Source: Rhabditophanes sp. KR3021
Lineage: Eukaryota > Nematoda > Chromadorea > Rhabditida > Alloionematidae
Direction: 5' to 3'
Assembly: GCA_963281155.1 (NCBI GenBank)
Contig: CAUJLY010000001.1
Location: forward strand, 1,984,001-2,048,000
DNA: 64,000 nucleotides
Shown: positions 20,884 through 33,063 of the stretch, piece by piece
Numbering within the stretch: position 1 is the first letter of the stretch
How the letters are laid out: each line of letters starts with the position of its first letter
Translations under genes and position numbers: made by a program
The notes under the pieces: generated by a model
What the model was told of the DNA's origin: nothing
The model's input: the letters and a program-made list of their open reading frames with translations, nothing else
Database searches by the model: none

Positions 20884-23800
20884 ATGAAGATTACCGTGTT
20901 ATTCGCACTTGTCTCAGCAGTCTTAGCCGTTGCTAATAAGACTAGTCTAAGTAGGGATGCAACGCTTGATATTGTGGAAAAAAACAGAATAGACAAGAAT
21001 ACTTATGAGAAGGTACAGCGCTTGCATAAGGGATGGTACAATCAAGCGCTTAATGGGTTGTTAGGGGCTCTGGGGAAGGAAGTCATTTCTAAGATGACTA
21101 ATATGTAGGTTTGATTATATTCTTTGATTTATTTCTTTGTAGACATGAAAAACTGGCCTTCTTGCATTGCCTTGAAACAATAGACTATATGAATCAAGAT
21201 CCTAAACAAATTTCTAAATGTTTAATTAAGGCTAAAGACAAGAACTATAAAATTAGACGTTTTAAGAGGCAATCCTTAAGGTTTAGAGATGAAGACGAAA
21301 AGAAGGATGTTTTGAAACAATCACAATATAAGGTTAAAAAGGTACATTCACTAGGAAGTTTGAAAACTAAAGCTGAAGAAAATACCTTCTTTTCAGCTGC
21401 CACCAAATTCATCAGAAATATGCTTTCCTTCTTTGATGTAACTAAAGCCAAAAAGGAACCATGGAAGGAGACGTACAAGAAGTTAGAAAAGCTACAAGAA
21501 ATTTACGACAAAGACAAAAATCACGAAGCTTCTTATAAAAGAGTTTTCGATGCTGTATTGGAAGGCCAACCTCCAAATATCAGAAGGTACGCTAGAGCTA
21601 TTAACAGACCAAAGTCATTAGAAAGTCAATTCAATGACATGATCTTTACCCTCGAAAAACACTACGGAGACAAAGATGGTCCTTCTATTTTATCCCCAAG
21701 ATTCGGTTCCATCATGCCTAGAGGTAAAAACCGCAAAGGAACATCAATTTTATCTCCAAATCTGTTCCCCATGCACGACGCTACTAGTGAGAATGACATT
21801 TTACCGCTTCCTGCTGTGATGAATGAACTGGGAATGAATCAAAAGGACAAGGATTCCGTTCTTGAGTTAATCATGGACATCAGTGGAACAGGAGAAATTA
21901 TGGATAATGTGGAGAATATCATTAAGAACACTGGATTAGAAAATGAGTTTGAAGGAGTCAATAACCTGGTCATGGATATGTTTAATGGAGTCGAACAAAC
22001 ATTTTCACACCGGCAAAAGAGACATTAGTAACAGTCAGTTTTCTTTCTTGTCTAGAAGACAATTAGAAAAAGTGTACGGGGAAGGAAGTCCATATCAAGT
22101 CAAGAAGGAGGAAAATCCTATCAATCTAAACACCTATTCTAGAATGACATTAGTTGATAAGAAAAGAAATTTGTGGGAATCAGTCAGAAGTTTAGCCGGA
22201 ATGCCACAGAAGAAATTCGTCTCCAGGAGATTGAAGAGAACGTATGAGTTGGTTTTAATGAAACCTACGTTTGGTCTATTTGCATTCGCTCCAGCTTTCC
22301 ACAAGTTCAGTGTTTTGTCGCCACTTGTTTTGGGTAAGTCTAATAATTACTTAACAAAATAAACTCAATATCAACCATTTAACGCTTTTTTTGGTAAAGT
22401 CATCATACTCAGCTCCAATTTGTCCTCCTCCTCAACAATCCAATACTAATATATTATTTTCAGCTCCCAATTTGTTCTCGCCATCAGTTAATTCACCTTT
22501 ACTTATGTCTTTGCCGCTTTTTTCACCACAGGTTTGTTTTTCTTTAAACTAAGTAATAATTTTTTCAGGTCGGAGATCCTTTGATACTATCGTAAGTTGT
22601 TTTATTTTCTTATAGTAATTCAGAATTTCAGACCATATTTACTAGGTAATACTTAATTTCTTTCTCCAGCGCAGAAGTGTATATATGAAAATTGCTATTG
22701 CAAAAACTATTTGTAGACATAGGTTTTTAAATCACAAAAAGGATTGAAAAGGCATATTAATCTAGTTTACAATTAAGTTGATGTTGTAACAATTTCAGCA
22801 GCCTAAATCACATATAAAATAATGTGCTATCACTTAGATTCGAAAATTATCCTTTCAATTAAAAATTAGGGTTATCTAAAAATGGCTAATCAGTGGTATT
22901 AGAACTATAAACACATTTTGACTCTATCAACCAAAATTTATTTTTTGATTATGCAAATAACTGATGGGTTTAAATGTAGTTAGTTTAAATCTTTATTAAC
23001 ATATTTTTGACATATTATATTAAAAATTTTGAAAAAAATGAATTTTTTTGCGAACCACGTGGTTCTCAATGGCTATACAGTCTCACTATAGTTTGTGATA
23101 TTGTTAATTATTAATATAACTATATTTGCCTGATATTTGTGCGTTATAAACATATTTCCGCGGAAAATACACTTCTGCGTTTCCAACATGATTCCTGATC
23201 CCTCGAACCTGTAACACGCATCTCCTAGGCCCAAATGTGTTTTCGCCCGCAGTGTTTAATGCTTACGTGCTAAGCCCTTATGTTTTAAGTCCTAACGTCG
23301 GTAAGAACGCCGTTTCGTGAGATTTAATTATTAATTTTATTTCATTTCAGTGAATCCATACGTTATGTCGTAAGTTTATCATCTACCAACTTCAATATTG
23401 TCAATATAAGCCCACGCATTGGTATTGGTGTTGTTGTCGGGGATTTGGCGTGATATTGATAAGATACCGACCCAAAATATTTAAATTTTCCCAAAAATAG
23501 TTTTGAACGTTTGGTAAAGTCCCAAATCAACTATACTAACTTATTTTCCGTAACCGGGTGCCTGACCAATTAACAAATCTATTGTTTTACCAAATACCAA
23601 AAAGTTTTGTATGCGTAGGCTTAACTGTCTAATTACTGCTATCCTATTAATCCTGTTACTCCCCTAGGCCTCTCATATTAAGTCCTCACGTGCTGTGTGC
23701 TGGTAAGTGATTTTATCTTGATTAACATTAATTAATTCCTTTAGATGTTCTATCCCCAACAATCTTATCAGGTAAAAGATAAATTAAATACATTTAATTA

Positions 23801-23910
23801 CTTCTAAATTAGGAGCTGTACTGTCTCCATCCGCTGGTTCCCCGTCGATTCTCAGTCCAAGTGCATTAGCCGCGAATGTGCTGTCGCCGTCAATCTTCTC
23901 AAAGAAGTGA
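20884..23910 (+). CDS. MLT-10-like moulting-cycle protein A, 10 exons, one frameshift
   Basis: Exons: 20884-21104, 21143-22333, 22464-22531, 22569-22591, 22632-22645, 23229-23300, 23351-23369, 23668-23702, 23745-23771, 23813-23910. Apart from one extra base all phases agree, giving about 588 residues. Signal peptide (MKITVLFALVSAVLAVA), a charged helical region with paired Cys, SILSPRF and SILSPNLFPM, then a C-terminal array of 'LSP' units (LSPYVLSP, VLSPTILSGAVLSPS). This is the nematode Moulting cycle / MLT-10 architecture; MLT-10 is secreted by the epidermis and needed for moulting. The frame breaks in the AAAA run at 22015-22018 after FSHRQK; in paralog B this place reads through. Introns 5 and 7 each contain a MITE-like insertion. 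Confidence 0.85.
22670..23179. mobile_element. MITE-like element with 13-bp terminal inverted repeats
   Basis: CGCAGAAGTGTAT at 22670-22682 is exactly inverted at 23167-23179, bounding 510 bp inside a 583-nt intron of the mlt-10-like gene. No transposase frame inside. An internal 14-nt palindrome GAACCACGTGGTTC lies near 23055. No clear target-site duplication. Confidence 0.65.
23407..23623. mobile_element. MITE-like element, TA-flanked, 11-bp inverted repeats
   Basis: TA-AGCCCACGCAT at the left and ATGCGTAGGCT-TA at the right are inverted with one mismatch; TTGGTATT-like motifs follow inward on both sides. The flanking TA dinucleotides fit a Tc1/mariner-type target duplication. It fills most of the 298-nt intron 7 of the mlt-10-like gene. 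Confidence 0.6.
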
Positions 23911-24101
23911 TTCAAGGAAAATACGTATAATAATAAATAAGCCAAATTAATAATATAAAATAGTGCCATTGAGTCTGTACATTTAATAGAAGTATCATTT
24001 ATTTAGTAAACTCTATATTAGTCCGATCCATTTTATATATACTTTCCAATGATAAAAAAGATTATTGCATTGTCTGTTTATAAGAAAATATTTTATTACA
24101 T

Positions 24102-26370
24102 TTATTTACTAAGCAGTGTTGGTGACAAGACATTCGCTGCAAGGGCCGATTCAGTTGCAATAGCAGGGCTGCCAAGTGATGGCGATAATACTGCGCCTTT
24201 AATTCAATATGTATTATGTGAAAATGTAAGAACTTACCGGAAAGAACGGTGGGTGAAATAATATCTGAAAAATAATTTAAAAGTGATTTAAAATAGGTTT
24301 GGAATTATTGTTCAAATTAAAGTTGTCTTAAATCTTACCTGGGCATAAACCTAAAGGAATCGTATTAATTATGTGACAGAATTTAAACTTACAATGAGGA
24401 CTGAGAATTAACGGCCTAACAAAAATATGCAAATTACTTATAATATAAATAACTTACGACAGCGCGTAGGGATTCACTAAAAAATGTATTAGCAATATGA
24501 AATGAATAAACTCTACTAATATTGGGTGACAGCAGGTACGGAGAAAACACGTATACTAAAGAGATCCTACTATTTAAGTAATGAGGCATGCAACAAACCA
24601 TTCATAGCTGCGGCAGATCTATAAATTACCGATATTAATAACAAAAGCGTTTTTTATGAACAAAAATGTTTTTACAAACCACAAATTCATTACACACTAT
24701 TTTAAAACTTACCCAATATTCGGAGACAAAATATATGGACTAAAGGAATTGCATTATAATATAGTTAATTCACCTACGAGATAATCAGTGGATTTGCCAG
24801 TTGCGGACTCATGATTGGGGGGGACATCGTAATTAAACCCACTAATCCTGGTGAAAACATACCTAAAAAATATATTATTTTCACTCTACTGACTTACTTG
24901 GCGATAATATTATGGGAGCCAATAGAGTGTGAGATCTTAATGTCGGACTAAATGAGAAGGGACTTAATATGACACTTTTTCGGATTCTTCTTGAACTCTC
25001 TACTTCGGCCATCTTTTTAAGAACATTAATTAAAGCCATTTTTTTCTGAACTTCTGTCCACTTTTCATAATCATCTAAATCAAAGGGCAAAGTGTCCATA
25101 TTATAAATCCCGTTTTCCCCAAACATAAATTCCAGTTGCTTCCTACTCATGAACGTATACTTTTTCTGATCTAACTCCCTTCGCTGTCTTCTACTAAATG
25201 TATTACGCAGTGTTTTAAATACCTCATTAAAAGAGTTGGTGAAACCGTCAATTTCAGGTTCCAATTCACTCTCATTGGTCCCTTCTAGTTTACCCATTAG
25301 CATATTGACATTTTCCGAAACACCTGAAACTTCCATTAGTAACTCTAGTAAATTATCACGATTTTTTGGTTCAAATCCTAATTTTTTTAATATAGTCGGT
25401 ACTGGAAGAACATCCTGCTTATTTTCTCTTTCCGACTCGTATAGCGGGAATAGATTGGGTGACAATATATTATCAGTTCTCTCAGAATCCATTTTTTCAT
25501 AAATTGAAAAGAATTTGGGGGAAAGTACCTTTGTGAATGAAATATTTGAGCTAGCCTGAACTGAGTCAAGCAGACCATGAGCCATTTTCAACCACATAGG
25601 TTCTTTGAGCCCGTATTGTTCACTTAAACTTTGACTGATTTTGTTCGGTTTTCTTCTAATTGTTTTACCAGTCATCATGAATAATACTTTGTCACGATAG
25701 TTGTCTTTGTTCCTGAAGTTTTTGATGTTTTCGTCAATAGCTTTGATTTGGGAGTGAACTTTTGCCCATGGGGTTGCCTTTTTTGTTTGATTGGCAACAA
25801 CGTTTTTGATGTTAACGAAAAAGTCCCTGATATCTTCAAAAGTGCTTGAATTATAATGTCTACGAGCATCCAACATTCCAGGTGCATACTGTACATGTCT
25901 TACATTAAATATTTCACGTTTATTTATGACATGTCCTTGTAAAGATCTTCTGAATAATTTATACTTTTTAATGGTAAAAGAGCGAACACGAAACAATTTG
26001 TTTCTTTTGATTTTTAACGTCTGAACAAATTTTTTTGGCTTTACGACAAGACATTTAGCAATATCTTTAAGACTATAACGTGATTCAATTCTTTCAACGC
26101 ATTTCTGCATTTTCCTTTTGTCATGCCTATTTTTCATTTCATAAATTTCCTTTCCAACAGCACCCATCAAAGAACTAATAGCTGAATTGTACTGATAATA
26201 ATGAGCGTTTTTCACCTTTTCGAATTCCCCCTCATTCATCTTTATCTTATCAAACACTTGATAGTCTTTATTTGTGGGCAACTTGCAATAAACAAACTAA
26301 AAAATGATAAAAAGCAATAACAATACTTACTTACCTGAATTGAGATAACAAAAATAAAAACAATCATCAT
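24102..26370 (-). CDS. MLT-10-like moulting-cycle protein B, 11 exons (about 593 aa)
   Basis: Exons: 26370-26335, 26296-24898, 24862-24778, 24739-24713, 24618-24599, 24555-24517, 24476-24458, 24415-24393, 24350-24339, 24264-24238, 24196-24102; every phase fits. Exon 1 plus seven codons give a signal peptide (MMIVFIFVISIQFVYC). The large exon 2 has VLSPKFFSIYE, NILSPNLFPLY and RRQRRELDQKKYTFMSRKQL; the remaining nine microexons (12-95 nt) encode an LSP array such as IMSPQLANPLIIS, YLLSPNIMNPYALS and GAVLSPSLGSPAI. It is the convergent neighbour of protein A (191 bp between stops). Predicted secreted cuticle/epidermal moulting factor. Intact. Confidence 0.88.
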
Positions 26371-26762
26371 TAGGATTAAGATAATGATGATCCATCAAAA
26401 AATGACTTCTTATGTAAAAAAACAATTTAATCCGAAACGACATGTCACAAACATAAATTATTGCAACCTAGGTCACCTGTCACAACTAACTAAACAATTC
26501 ATTAAAGTGTCACAGGTATTATAATGTTCTTACAGTTATTTTTTAATTGTTTTTACAGATATTTTTAACTAATTTATCCAATTTTACGAGTATTATTTTT
26601 GATTTCTTTATTATATTAATTTGGAAGAAAGAACAATGATTTATGTATAAAATAAAAATAAAGATTTATCTACGTTATGTTCTAATGTTCAAAATGTATG
26701 TAACTTGATGACTTCGTGTCAAATAAGGTAATCACACATTTCATATCATGAGTGTTTTTTAT
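26371..26762. other. Intergenic, no gene seen
   Basis: Separates the 5' end of mlt-10-like B from the 3' end of the cotransporter gene. AT-rich, no exon or repeat recognised. Confidence 0.5.
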
Positions 26763-29700
26763 TTAGCAGCCAAGTGATAGTACAGTTCGGTGATTTCCTC
26801 TGACTAGTAAAGTCGGCGGCATGTTGTTGGTGAGTAACTCTAACCACAACATATACAATGGAGATAGAATAACCGATTCATGAGCAATAGGCAACGTCAT
26901 AATAATTAAATGAGCTGCCGCTGAGTGTTCAAGCAATAACTCACGTAACCGCAAGTATCTGTTTGTTTTTGATTTATTTTGTTCCAGCATTTCACTTGAA
27001 ATAGTAACTTTGCTACCATTTACTGGATTAAGAATCTCCAAAAAGGCATTATACTCATCTGTTGTTTCTCTATAGAGACCCGTGTCTTCTTCAACAATAA
27101 CTTTGACAGCTTTGAAACTAATTCTCAACTTAGTCAACATCTTTTCCATGTTAATTTTAATTTCATTTGGATTAGATGTACTTGAACAAATAACAAAAAT
27201 GCGTAAATTAGCATTGCACAAGAATGAATTGATGTTGCTTGATATTAAATGGGACATCAGTAATGTTAAACCACCATCATCATACAAATACCAAACATCA
27301 ATTTCGCCATCCTTAATTTTGACGCGGAATTTTTTGCCCAAATTATTGCCTGAACTTCCGGAATATATAACATCTGAATTGTTTTTGATTGGTATTGGTT
27401 CGGGAGACTTGGCTCTTTGAGTTAGATTCAACACGCTTGAACTAGTTTGCAATTTACTATTTATCCTTTGAGCGTGTTCAATAGCTTTCCTTGGGATAGT
27501 TCCAGAAACTGGCCTTGCTTTCTCTACTGCTACTCCTCTTACAAAGTCATCATGCAAATTAGATCCGGCATCAGACAACGTTACATCGGGTAATCTTAGC
27601 AATAAATTATCCAAGACATCTCTCATCGAACTACTGTTATCCAATTTATCAGTCCCATTTCTAAATATACAAAGACTCATGTCAGATTCAAAAGCATCAA
27701 GGATGACCCCCAAATACTCATCAACATGTTTCTTTTCTTCAACTCGGATACTTTCTTTCAACCAATTTTGTTTGAATCCCATCATCAGAATATTAGGCTG
27801 CATTTTTCCTAACCCGACAGTTTGTAGTAATCCTTGAACTCCATTCCTCAAACTCTTATTAGCAACTGAACAATAGAACGCTTTTCTTTGTTGTTCCCTC
27901 AACCAATCAGTCATCTTTGCATTCAACTTTCTGACACATGCAGTTGCAGCGACTGAACTACTATAAGGAACCACGTGCCCACAGATCATTAAATTCTTTC
28001 CATCACTTATACAATAAGCGAAGTCGACAAGACACTGGCGAGAAGCTGGATTGCCAGTGAGAACTAATATTTGTGGACGATAATTTTTGACGTGTTCATC
28101 GGTTCTTGACAATTTCAACAATCCCATTAAAGCAACACGGTATCTGTTTGCTTCGGCTGATGATCCCCAGGAAACTTTCTTGCCCGCGTGTTTTAGATAA
28201 AGATACAAAATTGAAAAGATGAAGAAAGTAAGAAGTGAAAAGATCCATGATAAAACGAACATGCATACAATGCACAAAACAGCTCCGAATAGTGACAACC
28301 ATTTGTTGTAATACTTGAAACCTGGTCTGAAGCCGGGAGAATTACTGGCTGTAGCATCAAAGCAGGCGAAATTTGTAATTGCAAACGCTGCCAAGAAGAA
28401 ATTTGTAATAATCTCAGCAATAGCATTCAAGTCTCCAATTAAAATTACTCCACAAGTCAGCAGAAAAGTCAAAATATAAGCGGGGAAAGGTTCATTAGTT
28501 GGCCCTCTTCCCTTGCCGAAAATCGAAACTCCTGGGAAAAGTTCATCTTGGCACAAAGCTTGCAAAATTCTAGGAGCTCCGATCATGCACCCCGAAGCTG
28601 AAGACAAAGTAGACGCAATAATACCTGCTACAATCAATGGTCCGTAAACAGATTGAGTCATTGGAATGTTGTAATCATTGGCTAATCCGTATTTACAGGT
28701 GAAGTTTGCCTTGCAACTTGGAGGAATATATAGACCAGTGAAATTGTCATACATTGGGGGATCAATTCCATTGGAGTCTCTTACTGTAGCAAATGCGGAT
28801 AATAACATGGTTGCGGAGTAAACACAGGTTGTTACGACGATTGAAACCATCGTTCCGATGGGGATGGATTTGGAAGCGTCTTTTAAGTCTCCAGACATGT
28901 TGGCCCCAGCCATTATTCCAGTCATAGCTAAAAGAGGTTGTGGGTTTAAAAATGTAAAAAATATATAAATAACCTGGAAAATATACACCGAACATAGTGA
29001 TGAAGGAGTTGTTATCACGATAATCAGGCCACATATTATCCCATATCGTTTGCATTGAAAATCCCGTCATTCCTTGACTTATTTGCGTAGTAGACAATGG
29101 CAAAAAAGCTCCGATCGTATGAGCAGCAACTGACACACAAATCGTAATCAACAGCAAAATTTGAGTCTTATTTTCGAATTCAGTTCCCACGAAGATGATA
29201 AGTTGCAAAATCAAGCAAGTTGTAAGAGCAAAAAGACGAATGTCATTAATCCCTCCATCAAACAAAGTAATTCCTTGTTCCTTTAATAATCCAACCATGG
29301 ACTCAGCCAATCCCACGCAGTTCATTGCACCGTTTATCATATTTGCTATATACAATATGAGTCCAATTGAACCACCAAATTCAGGGCCCAAACTCCTAAA
29401 GGATGTTATATTGCGTGTTTAAACGTTAATCTTAAGTAAACTGTAGAGATGTTACATCAATCTCCTCTCTTATCATATTACACCTATGGTTGTATCTTGT
29501 ACAATTGTCGTTAGCACATAAGTGAATCATTGTTTATATTTAATCTCTTCATGTTATGAGATATATAGGCGCTTAGGACATCAATGCTTCTACATCTTAA
29601 TCTAAGCATTCAAGGGACAAATCACTAATTGCGACCATGGCAAGTGTTCTATGCCTGACATCTACTTCCTCAGTCATACGAATGCATGCGCTGTTGCGGA

Positions 29701-30379
29701 GATCTTAATTAAAATGATATTCGAGCTTAAGATTACTTCTGACGATTAATTTTAATATTTTGTTCCCTCTGATAATTTCCATTGGATTTTCAATTAAATA
29801 AAAGCAACTGACCTCGATATCAAGTAATAACAACCTCCATTTTTTACCTCCCCATTAGTCGCAATAGCTGACATTGAAACTGAGGTGATTACAACAACGA
29901 GTAGAGACAACAAAATAACAACCATCCCAAGAAAAATTCCTGCTTGGCCAGCAATCCATGACATACGCAAATACAAAGTAGCTCCAATAATGCATAAAAT
30001 ACATCTAATTAGAACTCCCTTAATCCAACCAAATCCTTCAAATGCATTTAAATCTTTTCCCAAGTCGGAAGTTGCATCGACGCTCTATGATAAATAATTC
30101 ATCTAAATTAACTTATTAATATTAGCTTTACAAACATACAGATAACGCATGAATTTGATCTAATTGCTCAGTAGGATTTCTCTTAATTAATTCAGACAAG
30201 GCAGGTCTATCGTTTCTAGCAAAAGTATCTACTGAATTAGGAAAAGCCTCTTCATCAGCACTGAAGCAGGAATTTCGATATCCTCTTCTTCCAGGAAATT
30301 TATCTGATTCATTTTCACCTGGGGCCACAGAACCATCATAGGACAAACAAACAGCTAGGTGTTTGTTATCAGCCGCCAT
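26763..30379 (-). CDS. nkcc-1: Na-K-2Cl cotransporter, SLC12 family (1032 aa)
   Basis: Exons 30379-30140, 30084-29813, 29395-28974, 28927-26763, phases consistent; start at [10 protein letters not shown]. Core motifs of the NKCC/NCC branch are clear: [26 protein letters not shown] cut here as TM1-2, [20 protein letters not shown]-type [53 protein letters not shown] shown in part, and [14 protein letters not shown], followed by the long cytosolic C-terminal domain ([29 protein letters not shown]) ending [16 protein letters not shown]. It imports Na, K and Cl electroneutrally across the plasma membrane; nematode NKCC-1 has been linked to chloride homeostasis. Intron 2 (417 nt) is long but holds nothing recognisable. 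Symbol by homology. Confidence 0.92.
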
Positions 30380-31681
30380 AAGTAAATAGTTCAAATAAAG
30401 TTTTAAACAATTTAACACTAAAAATAAGGCTATAAAATAACTTTTAAATAGTAATTTGATGAAGGCAAAACCTAAAACATCACCAAACTTTCTTTCTACC
30501 CACAAGACAAATGTACAATTTGTGGTAATAAATTTGAACAAGTCTCAAGAAATCAAGTTTTGTCAACTCTCTCCTTATTCGACTTTTATATATGTAGGAA
30601 GAAGCTATTTTTGCTTTAATTGCTATCAATTAAAAGAAGTGACACGCATTTTTGAACTATCATAATATATTAAAAATTGTTTGGTTAAAATAGCCTTTTT
30701 GTGTAAAAAGATTTTTGATGAAATAGATTATTGGTGGTGGGGAAATTATTTAAATAGAATGCAAAATGAGTAACAAAAAATAAAAATTCAAAAAAGATAA
30801 TAAGGGTGAGAGTAGCCTCGGGAAATGATATAAAAAAGATGTGAACAATAAATTTATACTATTGTACTATTATTTAACTATTTGTTTAGTTAATGCGGAT
30901 TAAAAAATTAGTCTTGACTTGAAAAGCATTCTTCCTGATGTTTTGAAAGCTTGAATGTTAATCTCCAACTGAACTGTTTACCAAAAACAACCATGTAATT
31001 TTGTTAAGATGTTATTTATAACTCATTTTAACAAATAATGACTCATTAAAAATACTGTGTTTTTTTGTATATTTACTGTTCAAATCATATTTATGAGATC
31101 TAAATTAAAATGAGCCCACTTTGAGCTTTTAATATTAGTTTGATAGATCATTTCATATCTGATCAAATCGTTGTGTTTTAATAGTGGATGGTGATTAATA
31201 AAAGATATATAGTTGTTATATTATATTGTATGTTGTTGGTAGTTGTTAAAAGTTTTTATTGCATTTCTTGTAAGGTCATATTTTTGTCAATTATTGAAGA
31301 GTAGTTTCCGATTAATAAAACTTAAATGAAATGCAAATCTAAACTCCAATTAAAACTAAATCTATACAAATTAAATATATAGAAACAAAGGAAATGATTT
31401 TCTATAATATAAAATAATTGTGCAATTATTCAATTACAAATTAAAAAATTAACAATCAAATCCAAAACCAAAAGAACCCGTAGTATATATAGTATATAAA
31501 ATTTAATATACAAACTTAATGTTATGGAATGAATTTTTATATAATTCAACATCAGTTAATTGTTTGTTTGGTTAATTTATCCATAAAAAGAAGATAGAAC
31601 AAGTTTTTGGTATCATTATTTTGTTAATTTATTAAATAGTATCGTTAAAAGTATAATGGATGTGTTTTTATATCTTATTTT
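30380..31681. other. 1.3 kb intergenic, no gene seen
   Basis: Very AT-rich divergent promoter region between the cotransporter and the glycosyltransferase gene. The upstream extension of the cotransporter frame (to 30541) is hydrophobic but precedes a better start and is taken as 5' UTR. Confidence 0.5.
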
Positions 31682-33063
31682 ATGATTTATTTGTATTTTA
31701 TTTACAATTCGATGAAAGGAAACTTTTTTATTGTATTTTCAATATTTTATTTATTATGTGATGGTGGTGTTGATGGTGCAAGAAGGAAGCTCTGGAAACC
31801 GTATGGCTTCAATTTACGATGCAATAAAGTTTTAGGGAATGATCTTACGTATATTAAGAAGGTTAAGAAATTTAAGTGGACTGACAAAATGAAGTTGGGC
31901 ATGAGCTGCAAGGAAATTAGAGCTCGTGGATTTTATCCGAACGCTCCTATGTCCAAGGCTGAAGCTGAGTTTCCATTGGCGTATGCCAGGAACGTTTATA
32001 CGGTAAACATTGCACACTTTAATTAATTATAAATTATAAACTCAAGGACTACGAAACAATAGAATTAATGTTGTTAGTGAGCTATGCCCCTCAAAATCAC
32101 TATTGCTTTTCAGTAGACAAAAAACAACCAAAAATGATTAAAAAAATGAAACAACTAGCCTCATGTTTCAAAAACGTGTACATTTCCCCAGTCTATTTCA
32201 ACATGCTAAGCAACGGAAACTACCTTCCCGATGCTCATTACGAATGCATGAAGATATTAGTGAATAAAAAATTTCGGTACCTTTTTAATTTATTGGTAAG
32301 TATAAATGACATAACAAATAACAAATGATTGCTTTTATGGAACGATGACTTTCCCCTTCGAACAAATGGTGAATTAGTTGATATAGTTAAATCAATGAAC
32401 TTAGCTACTAATATTAAACTTCCTGTTATTGTGACAGGTCTTGATAGACGCATTGATTTTAAAAAGGATTGGAGTTATGGTAATTTAAAAATATTTAAAA
32501 ATAAAAACATCAGAAGATCTATTTTGAAGAAATCGGTGCAACACAAGTATGGTCTGTCATCAGTTGGTCTTAGGAAAGGAGCAGTGTCTTATATTGTGAA
32601 TGCAATTAATGTGACAACATTTATGCATCAACTTACGACCTGGAGATATGCGAGTGATGAAGTATTTATGGCTACTTTATTAACAGATAATTATTTAAAG
32701 ATCCCAGGATATATCCCTGCACAATGCATTCCAAAATATTACAACAAGAACAGTTATTTAGTACGAAGAGTTTTATGGGGCGTCAAACGTCATTGCCCTA
32801 GTAAAAATTCCAGGCATTCTATTTGTTCAGTTGGAGTTGAAGATGTTCATAAATTAGTTGATGCCAAACAATTCTTTGCGTATCGTTTTGATCAGAAACA
32901 TGACTATGGAGCTTTATACTGCTGGTCAAAGTATGTGTACGAAAAGGCGTACTTTAATAAATCCAAAGATAGAAAATTAAAAGAATATTACAAAAATCTA
33001 CCAATGTCGCAATTAGCTAGATTAATGAATCAAGGTAAAAGTATTAATAAAATTTGTCATTGA
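31682..33063 (+). CDS. GT14 (Core-2/I-branching type) glycosyltransferase-like protein
   Basis: Exons 31682-32002, 32047-32295 and 32338-33063; 431 residues if joined. N-terminal signal anchor (FFIVFSIFYLLCDGG), then PLAYARNVYT/DYETIELMLLVSYAPQNHYCFSVD, CFKNVYISP, AHYECMKIL, WNDDFPLRTNGELV, LRKGAVSYIV and RHSICSVGVEDV, in the order found in nematode GT14 proteins (LAYARIVYKDYEFLE..L, SYAPQNHYCF, AH..CM, TN.ELV, RHSIC.FG..D). These Golgi type II enzymes transfer GlcNAc or related sugars to O-glycans. A start at 31712 is also possible. The second junction is abnormal: the donor GTAAGT is good but the intron ends in CTTTTA before TGG, with no AG, so the gene may be broken or miscalled by one base. 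Confidence 0.75.
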
